64,000 nucleotides of DNA from Prevotella sp. (GCA_017619275.1 JAFZSR010000058.1:1-64000); one strand, 5' to 3'; positions 16,984 through 26,093 are shown, numbered from the stretch's first letter. Made by a program: numbers and translations. The notes: generated by a model not told the origin, from the sequence alone.

Positions 16984-17035
16984 CGAATTCAAGATGAACA
17001 AGGTGTAGGCATCGCGTAGACAGCATGCCGGATAG

Positions 17036-17086
17036 CAGAGGCTGGAGGGTGTCCCGTCTTCATGACAGGGCACCCTCCAGCCTCTG
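17036..17086 (+). terminator. Long GC-rich hairpin after BspA gene
   Basis: CAGAGGCTGGAGGGTG pairs with CACCCTCCAGCCTCTG around an imperfect loop. No T-run follows, so termination is likely but not of the classic form. It lies 53 bases past the stop codon. Confidence 0.6.
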
Positions 17087-17119
17087 ATCATCCGTCATGG
17101 GCATCATCCAAAACTATCG

Positions 17120-17338
17120 ACAAGTTCGGCCTATAGCTCATTTTGCAGGATGAAACACCGTCGAAATGCCGATTACAACAGGTGTTTTGAAAGATTCAAA
17201 AGTTTGATTGTTTTAAAAAAACTTACATCAAAATTGGGTTTTCATAGGTATAAGAAGGCAATACGCATTTCTATTACATAAAGAAAATTTACAAAATCTT
17301 CTATTCATCCTGCAAAATGAGCTATACGCCACAAGTTC
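17120..17338. mobile_element. Probable MITE with 27-bp terminal inverted repeats and 8-bp target duplication
   Basis: Left end 17128-17154 starts GGCCTATAGCTCATTTTG. Right end 17304-17330 is its reverse complement with one mismatch in 27. The flanks carry the same 8 bases, ACAAGTTC, at 17120-17127 and 17331-17338 (9 if the next G is counted). The 149-base interior is AT-rich and has no reading frame. Size about 203 bp, inverted ends and a target duplication are the marks of a miniature inverted-repeat element moved by a transposase encoded elsewhere. GG-starting ends with 8-bp duplications occur in ISL3 and IS1595 families; the family is not decided here. Confidence 0.82.
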
Positions 17339-17352
17339 GTGGGAAAAAGAGA

Positions 17353-17441
17353 CGATAGCGGGGCGCAAAAAAATCTCGTACGAGATTTTTTAAAAAGTCG
17401 TTACCATTTTTCAAAAAGTCGTTACCAAAATTTCGGAAGTC
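17353..17441 (+). repeat. Palindromic repeat C, copy 2
   Basis: GATAGCGGGGCG lead, palindrome A7-TCTCGTACGAGA-T6 at 17367-17391, then AAAAAGTCGTTACC twice, then AAAATTTCGGAAGTC. Here it lies between convergent genes. Confidence 0.9.
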
Positions 17442-17460
17442 ACCACACCCCTCTAGAATG

Positions 17461-17590
17461 GTATCGGCGCCCCCCCTTAATCCCCCCAACTGGGGGGAGA
17501 AATGAGGAAGGGCCCTCAATCCCCAACTGGGGGGAGAAGTGAAGGGAAAGCCCCCCTTAATCCCCCAAACTGGGGGGAGAAGGTGAGAGG
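17461..17590. repeat. Repeat B, three tandem G/C-run hairpins
   Basis: Three units of the form CCCCCAACTGGGGGGAGA separated by A/G-rich spacers. Each unit is a compact hairpin with a run of C and a run of G. They abut the stop codon of the minus-strand PLD gene and may end its transcription. Confidence 0.85.
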
Positions 17591-17591
17591 G

Positions 17592-18923
17592 TTATAGGAA
17601 CGGGCTGAGCAGATGGGCCATCCATCCGCGGAAACGCTGCCAGGGGGTACGGAAGCTCTTCCACGACTCTGGCGTGAGGCGAATGCTCTGCTGCTTATCA
17701 GCATCGAACATGCTGTCGAGCTGGAGCGTGGTGGGGCGGTCGATGATGACGGCATTCTCCTCGTAGTCGAAGCGCAGCGACCGTGCGTCGAGGTTGGTGC
17801 TGCCCACGGTGCAGAAGCGGCCATCGACCATCATAATCTTCGAGTGGTGGAAGCCTGGCTGGTAGAGCCACACCTCTGCGCCGTGCTTCATCATGCGGTG
17901 CATCTGGTAGAAGGCGCAGTCGGGGGTGAGGGGAATGTCGCTCTTTGCCGAGATCATCAGCTCCACCTTCACGCCGCGCTTGATGGCTCGCTTGATGGCT
18001 CGGCTGACGCTGGGTATGAGGGTGAAATAGGGGTTGATGATGCGTAGCGAGTCGCGGGCGTCGTCGATGGCATTGATGTAGAAATGGCGCATGGCGGAAT
18101 TGCGGCCCAGCAGCGAACCGTCGGCAAGACGACGGGTGCCTGGCTCGCGGTTGACGATACCGACGAGCTTATGGCCGGCCGTTGGGGTGTCGTCGTACTT
18201 CAGGTGGCCGATGGTCATGCTGTCGGTGGCCAACAGATAGCGCGAGGCGTCGAGCTGCTCGCCCGTGACCTTCTTCCAGGCGGCGATGAAAATTCGGTGC
18301 AGGTCGTCGACAGCGCTACCCTCGATGCGACAGTGCATGTCGCGCCAGGCGCCCACCTGCTCGGTGCCCTTGATGTAGTAGTCGGCCACGTTCATGCCAC
18401 CAGTATAGGCCACGCGGCCATCGATGACCACAATTTTGCGGTGGTCGCGGGGCCAAATGTGGTTCACCCACGGGAAGCGGATGGGGTCGAACTCGTGGAT
18501 GTCGACGCTGTCGGCGCGCAAGGCTCGGATGTGGCGCTTGAGCAGCGGCTGGTTGTTGCTGTCGTTTCCAAAGCCGTCGAAGAGGGCGCGCACCTCCACA
18601 CCCTCGCGGCGCTTCTGGCGCAGGAGGTCGAAGAGCAGCGAGGCGATACTGTCGTTGCGGAAGTTGAAATATTCGAGATGGATGCTGTGGCGTGCCTGAC
18701 GGATGGCGTTGAACATGTCGTCGAACTTCTCTTGGCCTGAGAAGAGGAGCGCCACGCGGTTGTCGTCGGTGAAGCGGATGCCATAGTCGCGCAGCTGGTG
18801 TAGGATGAGGCTATCGCTGGGAAGCGACGGAAGGGGCGTGGAGCGGTGTGTTGCACATGAGAGGAGCAACAAGGTGAGCACCAGACAGGAAAAGACCGAG
18901 ACTTTGTGTTGCAATTTCTTCAT
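17592..18923 (-). CDS. Phospholipase D/cardiolipin synthase-like lipoprotein
   Basis: A 443-residue protein with two HKD motifs: HRKIVVIDG near residue 160 and HSKIMMVDG near 365, each followed by the usual GGMN/GSTN element. Two HKD halves match cardiolipin synthase-type phosphatidyltransferases. Unlike the classical enzyme it has no pair of N-terminal membrane helices. It starts with a lipoprotein signal (LTLLLLSCATH), placing it on a membrane outside the cytoplasm. It may form cardiolipin or hydrolyse phospholipids there. It begins three bases after the stop of the upstream regulator gene, so they share an mRNA. Confidence 0.8.
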   Translation of the reverse strand: MKKLQHKVSVFSCLVLTLLLLSCATHRSTPLPSLPSDSLILHQLRDYGIRFTDDNRVALLFSGQEKFDDMFNAIRQARHSIHLEYFNFRNDSIASLLFDLLRQKRREGVEVRALFDGFGNDSNNQPLLKRHIRALRADSVDIHEFDPIRFPWVNHIWPRDHRKIVVIDGRVAYTGGMNVADYYIKGTEQVGAWRDMHCRIEGSAVDDLHRIFIAAWKKVTGEQLDASRYLLATDSMTIGHLKYDDTPTAGHKLVGIVNREPGTRRLADGSLLGRNSAMRHFYINAIDDARDSLRIINPYFTLIPSVSRAIKRAIKRGVKVELMISAKSDIPLTPDCAFYQMHRMMKHGAEVWLYQPGFHHSKIMMVDGRFCTVGSTNLDARSLRFDYEENAVIIDRPTTLQLDSMFDADKQQSIRLTPESWKSFRTPWQRFRGWMAHLLSPFL

Positions 18924-18926
18924 GGA

Positions 18927-21900
18927 TTACTGTCTGTAGCGCATGCGGTAGTCGGAAGGCGAAATGCCAAAGCGCTCCTTGAAGAGGTTGATGAAATGCT
19001 CGGCGGTGGCAAAGCCGATGTTGCCGGCCAGCTCGCTCATGTTGATATTGGTGCGCTGCAGCAGGATGCAGGCATGCTTCAAGCGCAGGTCGCGCACCAC
19101 CTCGGCGGGCGTCTTGCCAGTGATGCTGCGCACCTTCTGGAAGAAGGGCTTCATCGACATGCCCATGGCTCCTGCCATCTCTTCGAGGTTGATGGGTCCG
19201 CGGCTCATGTTCTGCTGCACATACTGCTCGATACTGTTGAGGAGCTGCTGGTCGGCGGCCTCGTTCATGCTGAAGTGGGCGCCGTCTTCGTAGAAGTCGA
19301 ATTTCTGGTTGTCGTTCACCTGCTCGTGGTCGGCGTCTTTATCGGCTGGCCGTTGGTGATTGTGGCGGTCGGAGTGTATCGCCTTGACGGACAACTCTTT
19401 GAGCAGTTCGTCCTCCACCACTTCTCCAGCTACGTTATGGTTAGCCCCATGCTGGTTCTCGGTGGCTGTGGTCATGCTGGAATTGCGGTTTTCGAGCATG
19501 CGCGTCTCGGCTCCCTCGATGAGACTGCTAGGCTCCTCAAAGGTGCTTACCCCCAACAACTTGTTGAAGCGGGCTACGGCATCCTGCAGGTTGAAGGGCT
19601 TCACCATATAGTCGTCGGCCGAGAGGGTGATGTCTTGGCTCGCCATCTGCTCGGGCGTGAAGTTCTTGTCGGTGAGGAGCACCACCTTGATGCTGTTGAG
19701 TTTGTGGTGCATCTTGATGTTGTTACACAGCTCGCTGCCCGTCATATCTTCCATGTCGTGCTTCACCACCACGAGGTCGGGCACCACGGTTTCAATGTCG
19801 TGGGCAGCCTTGATGATGTCGGTGTAGGGGCGGAAGTTGTAGATGTGCCTCAGCCTTGGGGTGACAAACTTGATGAGGTCTGCATTGTCGTCGATGAAGA
19901 AGATGCGGAACTTGGCGGTGGGTAGGTCTTCTGCAGGATGAATCTCGCTGGTGAACTCGTCGTCCATCAGTTCGGGCAGCTCCATCACGCCTTGGTTGTT
20001 GAACTCAAAAGAGCGGCTGACGTTCTTCCTTGCGGTTTCTTCGGGATGCTCCAGCGCGGTCTGCATGTCGCTGACGCGGGTGATGATGGTGAGCAGCTGT
20101 GAGTGCAGGGCGTTGAGCTGGTCGCGATCCTCGGTGGTGGCATTCTCGCGCTCGGCCAGGTTCATGATGATGCTGGTCATGCGCGACATGGGCTGACGCA
20201 GCTCGTCGCTGGCGGCCTTGATGTCGTCGCGCTGTTGCACCAGCTCTGCTATGATGGCGTTCTTGCGCTTCCAAATCATGCGCAGTTGCTCGATGCCCTT
20301 TTTCCAGAGATAAAGGATGGCAAGGATGACAAGGACGTAGAACAACAGCATCCACCACTGCAGGTACCAAGGCTTGCTAATGATGATCTCGATGGAGCGT
20401 TCCTCGTCGCTGATGCTCCCCTCGCTGTTGATGGCCTTCACGTGGAGCTTGTATCGGCCGCTCGGCAGGTTGGTGAAGGTGACGCCGTGGTTCATGGCAT
20501 CGCCGTTGCGCCAGTCGGTGTCGAGATGCTCCATCCAATACATGAATTGCAGGCGCTCGCTCTGGTTGTAGTTGCCGGCGGCGAACTTGACGGTGATGCT
20601 GTTCTGGTCGTTGTTCAGCTTGACAGAGTAGCTCTCGTTAAGGGCTTGTGGCAGGATGACATTGCCATCGTAGGAATGGCCGATGAGCACTTCTTCCTCG
20701 CCGATGAAGAGCTGTGTGAGCATGACACGTGGCAGGGCGGTGTCGCTCCTGTCGTCCCTGGGCTTCACCCGACTCATACCGTTGAGGCCGCCCATCACCA
20801 CGTTGCCGTCGCTGAGAGTGAAGATAGCTCCCTGGTTGAACTCGTCGCTTTGCAGTCCGTCGTTGCTGGAGTAGTTGTAGAAGCTGTAGCTATAGGTGCC
20901 GTCATCGTGATTGCGCTGCAGCACGATGCGGCTTGCGCCATTGGTGGTGGTGACCCACACGTTTTTGTTGCCGTCTTCGGCAATGCCACAGATATTGTTG
21001 CTGCACAGCCCTTTCTTCTCGGTGAGGTTGTCGAGGATGTCTTCCTCGATATTAAAAATGTTCACTCCCTCGCGGGTGCCAATCCAGATGAGGCCGCGCG
21101 AATCCTCGAACACCTGCGTGACGTAGCTGTTGGTGAAACGCTGCATGTTGGTGGAGTTGCCCGTGTATTGCTGCACCTGCATGTTGGCCAGGTCCATGAC
21201 CAGCAGCCCGTCGGAGGTTCCGATGAGCAGTCGGTTGGCCGAGCCATAATGGAGCGAAGTGATGTTGTTTGTGATGAGTTTGCGGTTCTCCTTGTTATAG
21301 TTCGAGAAGATGCCCTGGCGCAGATTGTACATGCTGAGTCCTCCGTCGGTGGCCACCCAAAGGTTTCCCACCTTGTCGACGGCGAGGTCGTTGATGTGGT
21401 CGTTGGTGAGGGTGCTGCGCAGGCTGTCGCTGGCAGACGAATAGAAATGTGCCTTCCCATTCTTCAGTCTGGTCAGTCCGTTCTGCCTAGAACCCACCCA
21501 CAGGCTGCCGTCGCTGGTGTAGGCCATGGCGGTCACTTTCTGGCTAACCAGTCTTCCATCGTAGCCGATGATGCCATCGTCGCTGGTGCCCAGCCACAGG
21601 CGGCCGTCGCCGTCTTCAACAATGGCCGTGATGTCACCAACGATGCTGGAGTCGAATTTATAGATGTTGTCGCCCACATAGGCCACACCTACCCTCGACG
21701 TTCCCACCCAGAGCAGGCCGCTGTTGTCGACATACACGCTCTGCACCGAGGTGGTTTGCACCAAGCGTTGCTGCATACGCATGTTGTTCAGTGGTATGCT
21801 TTCCATCTGGAAGGTGCCGGCCTGAATCTTCATCAGCCCTTGGCGACTGGTGGCCATCCACAGGTTGCCGGCGTGGTCGGCAGCCATGGCATTGATGCCG

Positions 21901-22712
21901 GCGTCGACGTTCACGCTTGTCAGTCCTAGTGCATCGCCAACGGTGGTGTTCCACTTCCCTGTTGCTTTGTCGAATACAAAAAGGGTGCCGTGTCCGTAGA
22001 GCCAGATATTGTTCTGGTCGGCAAAAACGCGCAGGGTATTAGAGCGGCGCAGATGGCGCTGGGCTATCTCGGCGTTTTTCCACAGCGTGGCCTGCTGTCG
22101 TGCGGCCGTACAACACACTAGGCGCCCGTCGTCGTAGACGATGACGGCGCCCTCGGCACATTCGCCAATGGCGCAGACATTGCCTTGCGGAATGGAATGC
22201 GCGCTATTGGCATAGCCAAACTCATAAGTGAGCTGCTGTTGCATGTTGTAGCAGACGATGCCCCGCGACGGGATATAGCCCCACAGGTTTTGGCGACTGT
22301 CGATATAAATGATTTGCGGCGGCTCGGAAATGCCTAGGCGGGCAAACACCTGACGCATATCGCGCTCGAAGCTTTCGCTCTGGGGGTGGTAGATGCAATA
22401 GCCCGAGGCGGTCTTAATCCACAGGTCGCCGCCCATGGCTTCCTGAATGGACTCAATATAGCTGTCGGGCAGCGAAGAGCTGTCCTGCGAATCGGCTTGG
22501 AAATGGGTGAACAAGTAACCGTCGTAGCGATAAAGTCCGGCTGGCGTGCCGAACCACATGAAACCTCGCTCGTCCTTCAGTATGCAGTTGATTTGGCTGG
22601 AGGTGAGGCCATCGCGCGTTCCAAGGGTCTTGAACAGGTATTGCATCTGAGCCAAAACCGTGGTGGGCAAGACACATGCAATGATGATGACGATGTACTT
22701 GAGACGCTTCAT
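18927..22712 (-). CDS. Degenerate hybrid two-component regulator (HTCS-like) lacking kinase core
   Basis: A 1261-residue protein with the outline of Bacteroidota hybrid regulators: signal peptide, 14-blade-type propeller repeats (for example GLLWVGTSRVGVAYVGDN), Y_Y_Y domain near 690-770, membrane helix near 790, receiver near 940-1050, AraC-type HTH at about 1165-1261. The kinase part is missing. The helical segment has DELRQPMSRM where HELRTPL is expected (His to Asp), and no HATPase domain lies between it and the receiver. In the receiver the phospho-acceptor position reads PDLVVVK (Asp to Lys984), though the acidic pair (FIDDN) and the KPF lysine remain. A linker of about 95 residues rich in acidic, Asn and His residues precedes the HTH. 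Probably a phosphorylation-independent membrane regulator. Confidence 0.8.
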   Translation of the reverse strand: MKRLKYIVIIIACVLPTTVLAQMQYLFKTLGTRDGLTSSQINCILKDERGFMWFGTPAGLYRYDGYLFTHFQADSQDSSSLPDSYIESIQEAMGGDLWIKTASGYCIYHPQSESFERDMRQVFARLGISEPPQIIYIDSRQNLWGYIPSRGIVCYNMQQQLTYEFGYANSAHSIPQGNVCAIGECAEGAVIVYDDGRLVCCTAARQQATLWKNAEIAQRHLRRSNTLRVFADQNNIWLYGHGTLFVFDKATGKWNTTVGDALGLTSVNVDAGINAMAADHAGNLWMATSRQGLMKIQAGTFQMESIPLNNMRMQQRLVQTTSVQSVYVDNSGLLWVGTSRVGVAYVGDNIYKFDSSIVGDITAIVEDGDGRLWLGTSDDGIIGYDGRLVSQKVTAMAYTSDGSLWVGSRQNGLTRLKNGKAHFYSSASDSLRSTLTNDHINDLAVDKVGNLWVATDGGLSMYNLRQGIFSNYNKENRKLITNNITSLHYGSANRLLIGTSDGLLVMDLANMQVQQYTGNSTNMQRFTNSYVTQVFEDSRGLIWIGTREGVNIFNIEEDILDNLTEKKGLCSNNICGIAEDGNKNVWVTTTNGASRIVLQRNHDDGTYSYSFYNYSSNDGLQSDEFNQGAIFTLSDGNVVMGGLNGMSRVKPRDDRSDTALPRVMLTQLFIGEEEVLIGHSYDGNVILPQALNESYSVKLNNDQNSITVKFAAGNYNQSERLQFMYWMEHLDTDWRNGDAMNHGVTFTNLPSGRYKLHVKAINSEGSISDEERSIEIIISKPWYLQWWMLLFYVLVILAILYLWKKGIEQLRMIWKRKNAIIAELVQQRDDIKAASDELRQPMSRMTSIIMNLAERENATTEDRDQLNALHSQLLTIITRVSDMQTALEHPEETARKNVSRSFEFNNQGVMELPELMDDEFTSEIHPAEDLPTAKFRIFFIDDNADLIKFVTPRLRHIYNFRPYTDIIKAAHDIETVVPDLVVVKHDMEDMTGSELCNNIKMHHKLNSIKVVLLTDKNFTPEQMASQDITLSADDYMVKPFNLQDAVARFNKLLGVSTFEEPSSLIEGAETRMLENRNSSMTTATENQHGANHNVAGEVVEDELLKELSVKAIHSDRHNHQRPADKDADHEQVNDNQKFDFYEDGAHFSMNEAADQQLLNSIEQYVQQNMSRGPINLEEMAGAMGMSMKPFFQKVRSITGKTPAEVVRDLRLKHACILLQRTNINMSELAGNIGFATAEHFINLFKERFGISPSDYRMRYRQ

Positions 22713-22727
22713 TTGGTTTACAGTTGC

Positions 22728-23675
22728 TTATATCATGCAGGAGTAGTGGTCGACGACACCGACGAGCCTTCTCTCCTCGTCAACCACAAGAACAGAATGA
22801 ATCTTGTGGGTTTGCATGATACGCTGTATCTCGGTGATTTTGGTTTGCGGGCCGACTACTTTCGGCTCCCTGGTCATGATGTCGCTCACAGTGTGGCTGA
22901 AGAAATCGGCTTGCCAATGCTCAATGGCGCGCCGTATGTCGCCATCGGTAATCAGGCCCACCACGTGGCTGTCTGTTTCGGCCACGCCCAGTCCCAGCTT
23001 TCCCTCGCTGACAATCATAATGGCATGGCCAAGATGTTCCTGAGGCGAGAGCACGGGCAGGTCGGTCGAGCGCATCACATCGGCTGCGGTGGTGAGCAGG
23101 CGCTTGCCCAGCTCGCCGCCAGGATGGAACTGTGCGAAATCCTGTGGCTGGAAATTGCGCTTCTTGATGAGGGCCACGGCCAGCGCATCGCCCATCACCA
23201 TCTGCGCCGTCGCACTGCTTGTTGGGGCAAGGTTCAGGGGGTCGGCCTCGTGGTTCACGCTGACGTTGAGGTGGCACACGGCATATTTGGCCAGCAGCGA
23301 CTGGCTGTTGCCGCTCATGGCAATGATGGGAATCTGCATCTGCAGCACCATCGGGATGAAGCGCAGCAGCTCGTCGGTCTGCCCGGAATTGGAGATGGCC
23401 AGCACTACGTCGTCGCGGGTCATCACCCCCAGGTCGCCATGGAACACGTCGAGAGGATTAATAAAGAACGATGGTGTGCCCGTCGACGACAAGGTGGCGG
23501 CAATCTTAGCCCCCACATGCCCGCTCTTCCCCACGCCGGTAACAATAATCTTTCCATGGCAGCGGTACATCAGTTCCACGGCACGGTCGAACTGCTCGTC
23601 GATGTGAGGAATGAGGCCGAGCAAGGCTTCTGCCTCGTCGTGAATGCATTTGATGCCGTATTCTCGAATAGTCAT
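22728..23675 (-). CDS. kdsD: D-arabinose-5-phosphate isomerase
   Basis: A 315-residue SIS-domain isomerase followed by two CBS domains, the layout of KdsD/KpsF. It makes arabinose-5-phosphate from ribulose-5-phosphate, the first step to Kdo for lipopolysaccharide. Landmarks are TGVGKSGHVGAKIAATLSST, ISNSGQTDELL, and QFHPGGELGKRLL before the CBS pair. It is two bases downstream of kdsA, which uses its product, so assignment is strong. Confidence 0.93.
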   Translation of the reverse strand: MTIREYGIKCIHDEAEALLGLIPHIDEQFDRAVELMYRCHGKIIVTGVGKSGHVGAKIAATLSSTGTPSFFINPLDVFHGDLGVMTRDDVVLAISNSGQTDELLRFIPMVLQMQIPIIAMSGNSQSLLAKYAVCHLNVSVNHEADPLNLAPTSSATAQMVMGDALAVALIKKRNFQPQDFAQFHPGGELGKRLLTTAADVMRSTDLPVLSPQEHLGHAIMIVSEGKLGLGVAETDSHVVGLITDGDIRRAIEHWQADFFSHTVSDIMTREPKVVGPQTKITEIQRIMQTHKIHSVLVVDEERRLVGVVDHYSCMI

Positions 23676-23677
23676 GG

Positions 23678-24439
23678 CTATGCAATGAGTTGCTTGATGA
23701 CTCCTTCCAAACGATTCAGCTCGAGCATGTTGGCAGCATCGCTGAGTCCTTGGTCGGGATTTGGGTGTACTTCAAAGAAATATCCGGTGGCGCCGAAGGC
23801 CTTGGCCGCCAGCGCCATTGAAGGCACGAAGCGCCGGTCGCCGCCCGTCTTGCCGTCTTTGGCATCGGGGCGTTGAACGCTGTGGGTGCAGTCCATGATG
23901 ACGGTGGGCACAATGTCGAGCATGTCGGTGATGTTGCGGAAATCAACCACCAGCGTTCCATAGCCCATCATGTTGCCGCGCTCGGTGAGCCACACCTCGG
24001 TAGCGCCGGCCTCTCGTGCCTTCTCCACAGGGTAGCGCATGTCGCGTCCACTGAGGAACTGCGCCTTCTTGATGTTGACGGTCTTGCCCGTCTTGGCGGC
24101 GGCCACAAGGAGGTCGGTCTGACGGCAAAGGAAAGCAGGAATCTGCAGTACGTCGACCACCTGCCCCGTGGGCTCGGCCTGCCACGCCTCGTGAATATCG
24201 GTGAGCAGGCGTAGTCCGTAGCGGCTCTTCACGTCGGCCAGCATCTGCAAGCCCTTCTCCAGCCCAGGTCCACGGAAGGAGTGGATAGACGTGCGGTTAG
24301 CCTTGTCGAAGGAGGCCTTGAAGATGATGTCGACGCCCAGCCTACGGTTGATGTCGGCAAGCTCATTGGCCACCACATCGAGCAGCTCAGCCGACTCGAT
24401 GACGCAAGGCCCAGCTATGAATGTCAGTCCATTCTTCAT
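23678..24439 (-). CDS. kdsA: 3-deoxy-8-phosphooctulonate (Kdo-8-P) synthase
   Basis: A 253-residue enzyme that condenses phosphoenolpyruvate with arabinose-5-phosphate. It shows FIAGPCVIES at the start, FKASFDKANRTSIHSFRGPG near residue 40, and TDIHE near 100. His in DCTHSVQRP and the C-terminal EVHPNPDQGLSD complete the active-site set. Length is slightly below the E. coli enzyme (284). The ATG lies in a CATTCTTCATTC micro repeat at the junction with the preceding gene. Confidence 0.93.
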   Translation of the reverse strand: MKNGLTFIAGPCVIESAELLDVVANELADINRRLGVDIIFKASFDKANRTSIHSFRGPGLEKGLQMLADVKSRYGLRLLTDIHEAWQAEPTGQVVDVLQIPAFLCRQTDLLVAAAKTGKTVNIKKAQFLSGRDMRYPVEKAREAGATEVWLTERGNMMGYGTLVVDFRNITDMLDIVPTVIMDCTHSVQRPDAKDGKTGGDRRFVPSMALAAKAFGATGYFFEVHPNPDQGLSDAANMLELNRLEGVIKQLIA

Positions 24440-24442
24440 TCT

Positions 24443-24709
24443 TCACTCAATGATGCCAGCGTCTTTCCACTGGTTTATCAGGTTCTCCGAGTCCTTAGTG
24501 GCCGTCTCCTTGTCTATCTCGTATTCCTCAAGGATGAGCTCGGCCAGGTCGTCGGCATTGAATTCCTTATCTTGAATATTCTTCCACAGGTAGGCAGCAC
24601 TGTCGTTAAGGCTGATGACTCGGCTGAAATCAATATTTTCAACACCTTCGGCCACGATGATGTACTCACCGCAGACGCTGCGCAATTTAAATCCGTTCTT
24701 TACTTTCAT
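24443..24709 (-). CDS. PqqD-family protein
   Basis: An 88-residue PqqD-like domain (ENIDFSRVISLNDSAAYLW, then LILEEYEIDKETATKDSENL). PqqD domains carry a peptide to a radical SAM or other modifying enzyme. None is adjacent here; the neighbours are an S24/S26-type peptidase and an HprK-like kinase. The same PqqD, peptidase and HprK-like set occurs in several Bacteroidota and in some lasso-peptide clusters, but no precursor is seen. The longer reading frame upstream overlaps the peptidase gene; the start at 24709 follows its stop by 11 bases. Confidence 0.8.
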   Translation of the reverse strand: MKVKNGFKLRSVCGEYIIVAEGVENIDFSRVISLNDSAAYLWKNIQDKEFNADDLAELILEEYEIDKETATKDSENLINQWKDAGIIE

Positions 24710-24720
24710 TTTAATTCTAT

Positions 24721-25203
24721 TTATTGTTGTTTTTTCTTTTTCAAGAAGTTTGGCACATGCGGATGGAGGGCGAAGAGCAGATAGCGCCTGATGGGGAATA
24801 GCCGCATCCATATCCACGAGTAGGTGCGCCACTTGCGGCCGCTAATGAGGTCGGGCTTTGTGCGTCCCTTTCTGAAGAATCCCACCGCCTTGGCCCTAAT
24901 GTCGTCTTCGGTGCAGTGTTCGTCCGACAGATTACCGTCGCCCCGCAGTGTCACCTTGCCTTGATCCATCTTCACAATGCGGTGCAGCACAAAATGCCCA
25001 GGTGCTATCTCGGCCAAAACGGGTTCGCCCACACGGCAAGGCTCCTTCAGCAGTTGCAGCATGGCCTTGTCGCGCCCGTCTTCCAGGAAGGGTCGCATGC
25101 TGCGCCCTCGCAGATTGATGGTGGCGGTTTTCTCAGGGTTTTCCTTCAACTGCTCCAACACAGCTGGCAGGAACACCTCGTTCTGCACTTGTAGCACTCT
25201 CAT
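24721..25203 (-). CDS. S24/S26-family peptidase-like protein
   Basis: A 160-residue protein whose core TINLRGRSMRPFLEDGR has the S-M-x-P motif around the catalytic serine of signal peptidase I/LexA-type proteases. The matching basic partner is likely in FVLHRIVKMDQGKVTLRGDG. It lacks the long periplasmic domains of the housekeeping signal peptidase and ends in a basic tail (FLKKKKQQ) after a weakly hydrophobic segment. It overlaps the kinase-like gene by four bases (ATGA). It probably processes a dedicated substrate of this cassette, which is inference. Confidence 0.78.
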   Translation of the reverse strand: MRVLQVQNEVFLPAVLEQLKENPEKTATINLRGRSMRPFLEDGRDKAMLQLLKEPCRVGEPVLAEIAPGHFVLHRIVKMDQGKVTLRGDGNLSDEHCTEDDIRAKAVGFFRKGRTKPDLISGRKWRTYSWIWMRLFPIRRYLLFALHPHVPNFLKKKKQQ

Positions 25204-26093
25204 GTGGCTTGTGTCAGTATTTTGTGTGAGAGCCGTGCCGCTCCCTCGTCGGGCAAGCAATGGACGGTGTAGATGGGCGTGGTCTCGATGATGCGCGTCA
25301 CGGTAGTGCACAAGTTGTCGTAGATGGTGGTGTCCCATTTCATGCTGGAGCAAGCGGGCAACAGCGAAGCGAAAGCCGATACTGGCTTCAGTTTTTCAAC
25401 GCTGTTCTCCAATGCCCTTTCAATGCGACTGACGGCTCCCAGCCGTGCCCTGCGGTTACGATAGCACGGTGTCTTGCCGCTCCAAGGCGAGCCATAGAGG
25501 AAGGCTTCGCCGTCGACGATGCGCAGGATGGGGTTGTCGTCGTTAAGCAGATGCGCCCCCTCGATGTATTTCAGCCACAGCGACGTGTGGGTGCTTTTTC
25601 CAGTTCCGCTGCTGGCGATGAAAGGATAGGCTTTGCCTTCGTATTCAATGGCCGAAGCGTGCACGAGCAACGTGTCGTGGTAGGAGCCAGCGAAGGCGTA
25701 GGCCAGCATTAGGGCGTTGTTGAGACCAAAGGAGCGCAGGGTCCAGTCGCCTGTCAGAGCACACTTGCACTGAGTGAACTGCTCCCGGGCGATAAGCAGA
25801 CAGCAGTCGTTGCCGCCGATGTCGCGAATGATGTATTGGTAGCCGCCGTCGGGCAGTGTGTAAACCAAAGTGTCGCCGTTGCCCGTATCGAATTTGCGCA
25901 GCAACTTCCTTTGAGGGGCTGGCTGCAAGGTGTCGTCGATAACCAAATGAAACAGCAGGGGCTCCTCCGCACAAGCCTCAGCAGGAACGGCAAAGGCACT
26001 AAAAGACGGCAGCAGCGACAGAGAATTAACTTCCTCGCTGCTGAAGCTTAGACACACGTGATGCCCTCCGATGACGAAGTGATAACTATTCAT
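25200..26093 (-). CDS. HprK-related P-loop kinase
   Basis: A 297-residue protein with the P-loop IASSGTGKSTHTSLWL near residue 155 and the downstream NDDNPILRIVDG and SPWSGKTPCYRN elements typical of HPr-kinase-like proteins. The N-terminal 140 residues are beta-rich and unlike true HprK. In other bacteria such proteins sit with PqqD and peptidase genes and phosphorylate a peptide or small-molecule partner. The start at 26093 is used because it overlaps the upstream stop by eight bases; an earlier in-frame ATG would overlap more. Confidence 0.8.
   Translation of the reverse strand: MNSYHFVIGGHHVCLSFSSEEVNSLSLLPSFSAFAVPAEACAEEPLLFHLVIDDTLQPAPQRKLLRKFDTGNGDTLVYTLPDGGYQYIIRDIGGNDCCLLIAREQFTQCKCALTGDWTLRSFGLNNALMLAYAFAGSYHDTLLVHASAIEYEGKAYPFIASSGTGKSTHTSLWLKYIEGAHLLNDDNPILRIVDGEAFLYGSPWSGKTPCYRNRRARLGAVSRIERALENSVEKLKPVSAFASLLPACSSMKWDTTIYDNLCTTVTRIIETTPIYTVHCLPDEGAARLSHKILTQAT

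Noticed and set aside
24443..26093. Lasso-peptide biosynthetic cluster
   Set aside because: HprK-like, PqqD-like and peptidase genes are present, but there is no asparagine-synthetase-type cyclase, no B2 transglutaminase-type protease and no precursor gene.
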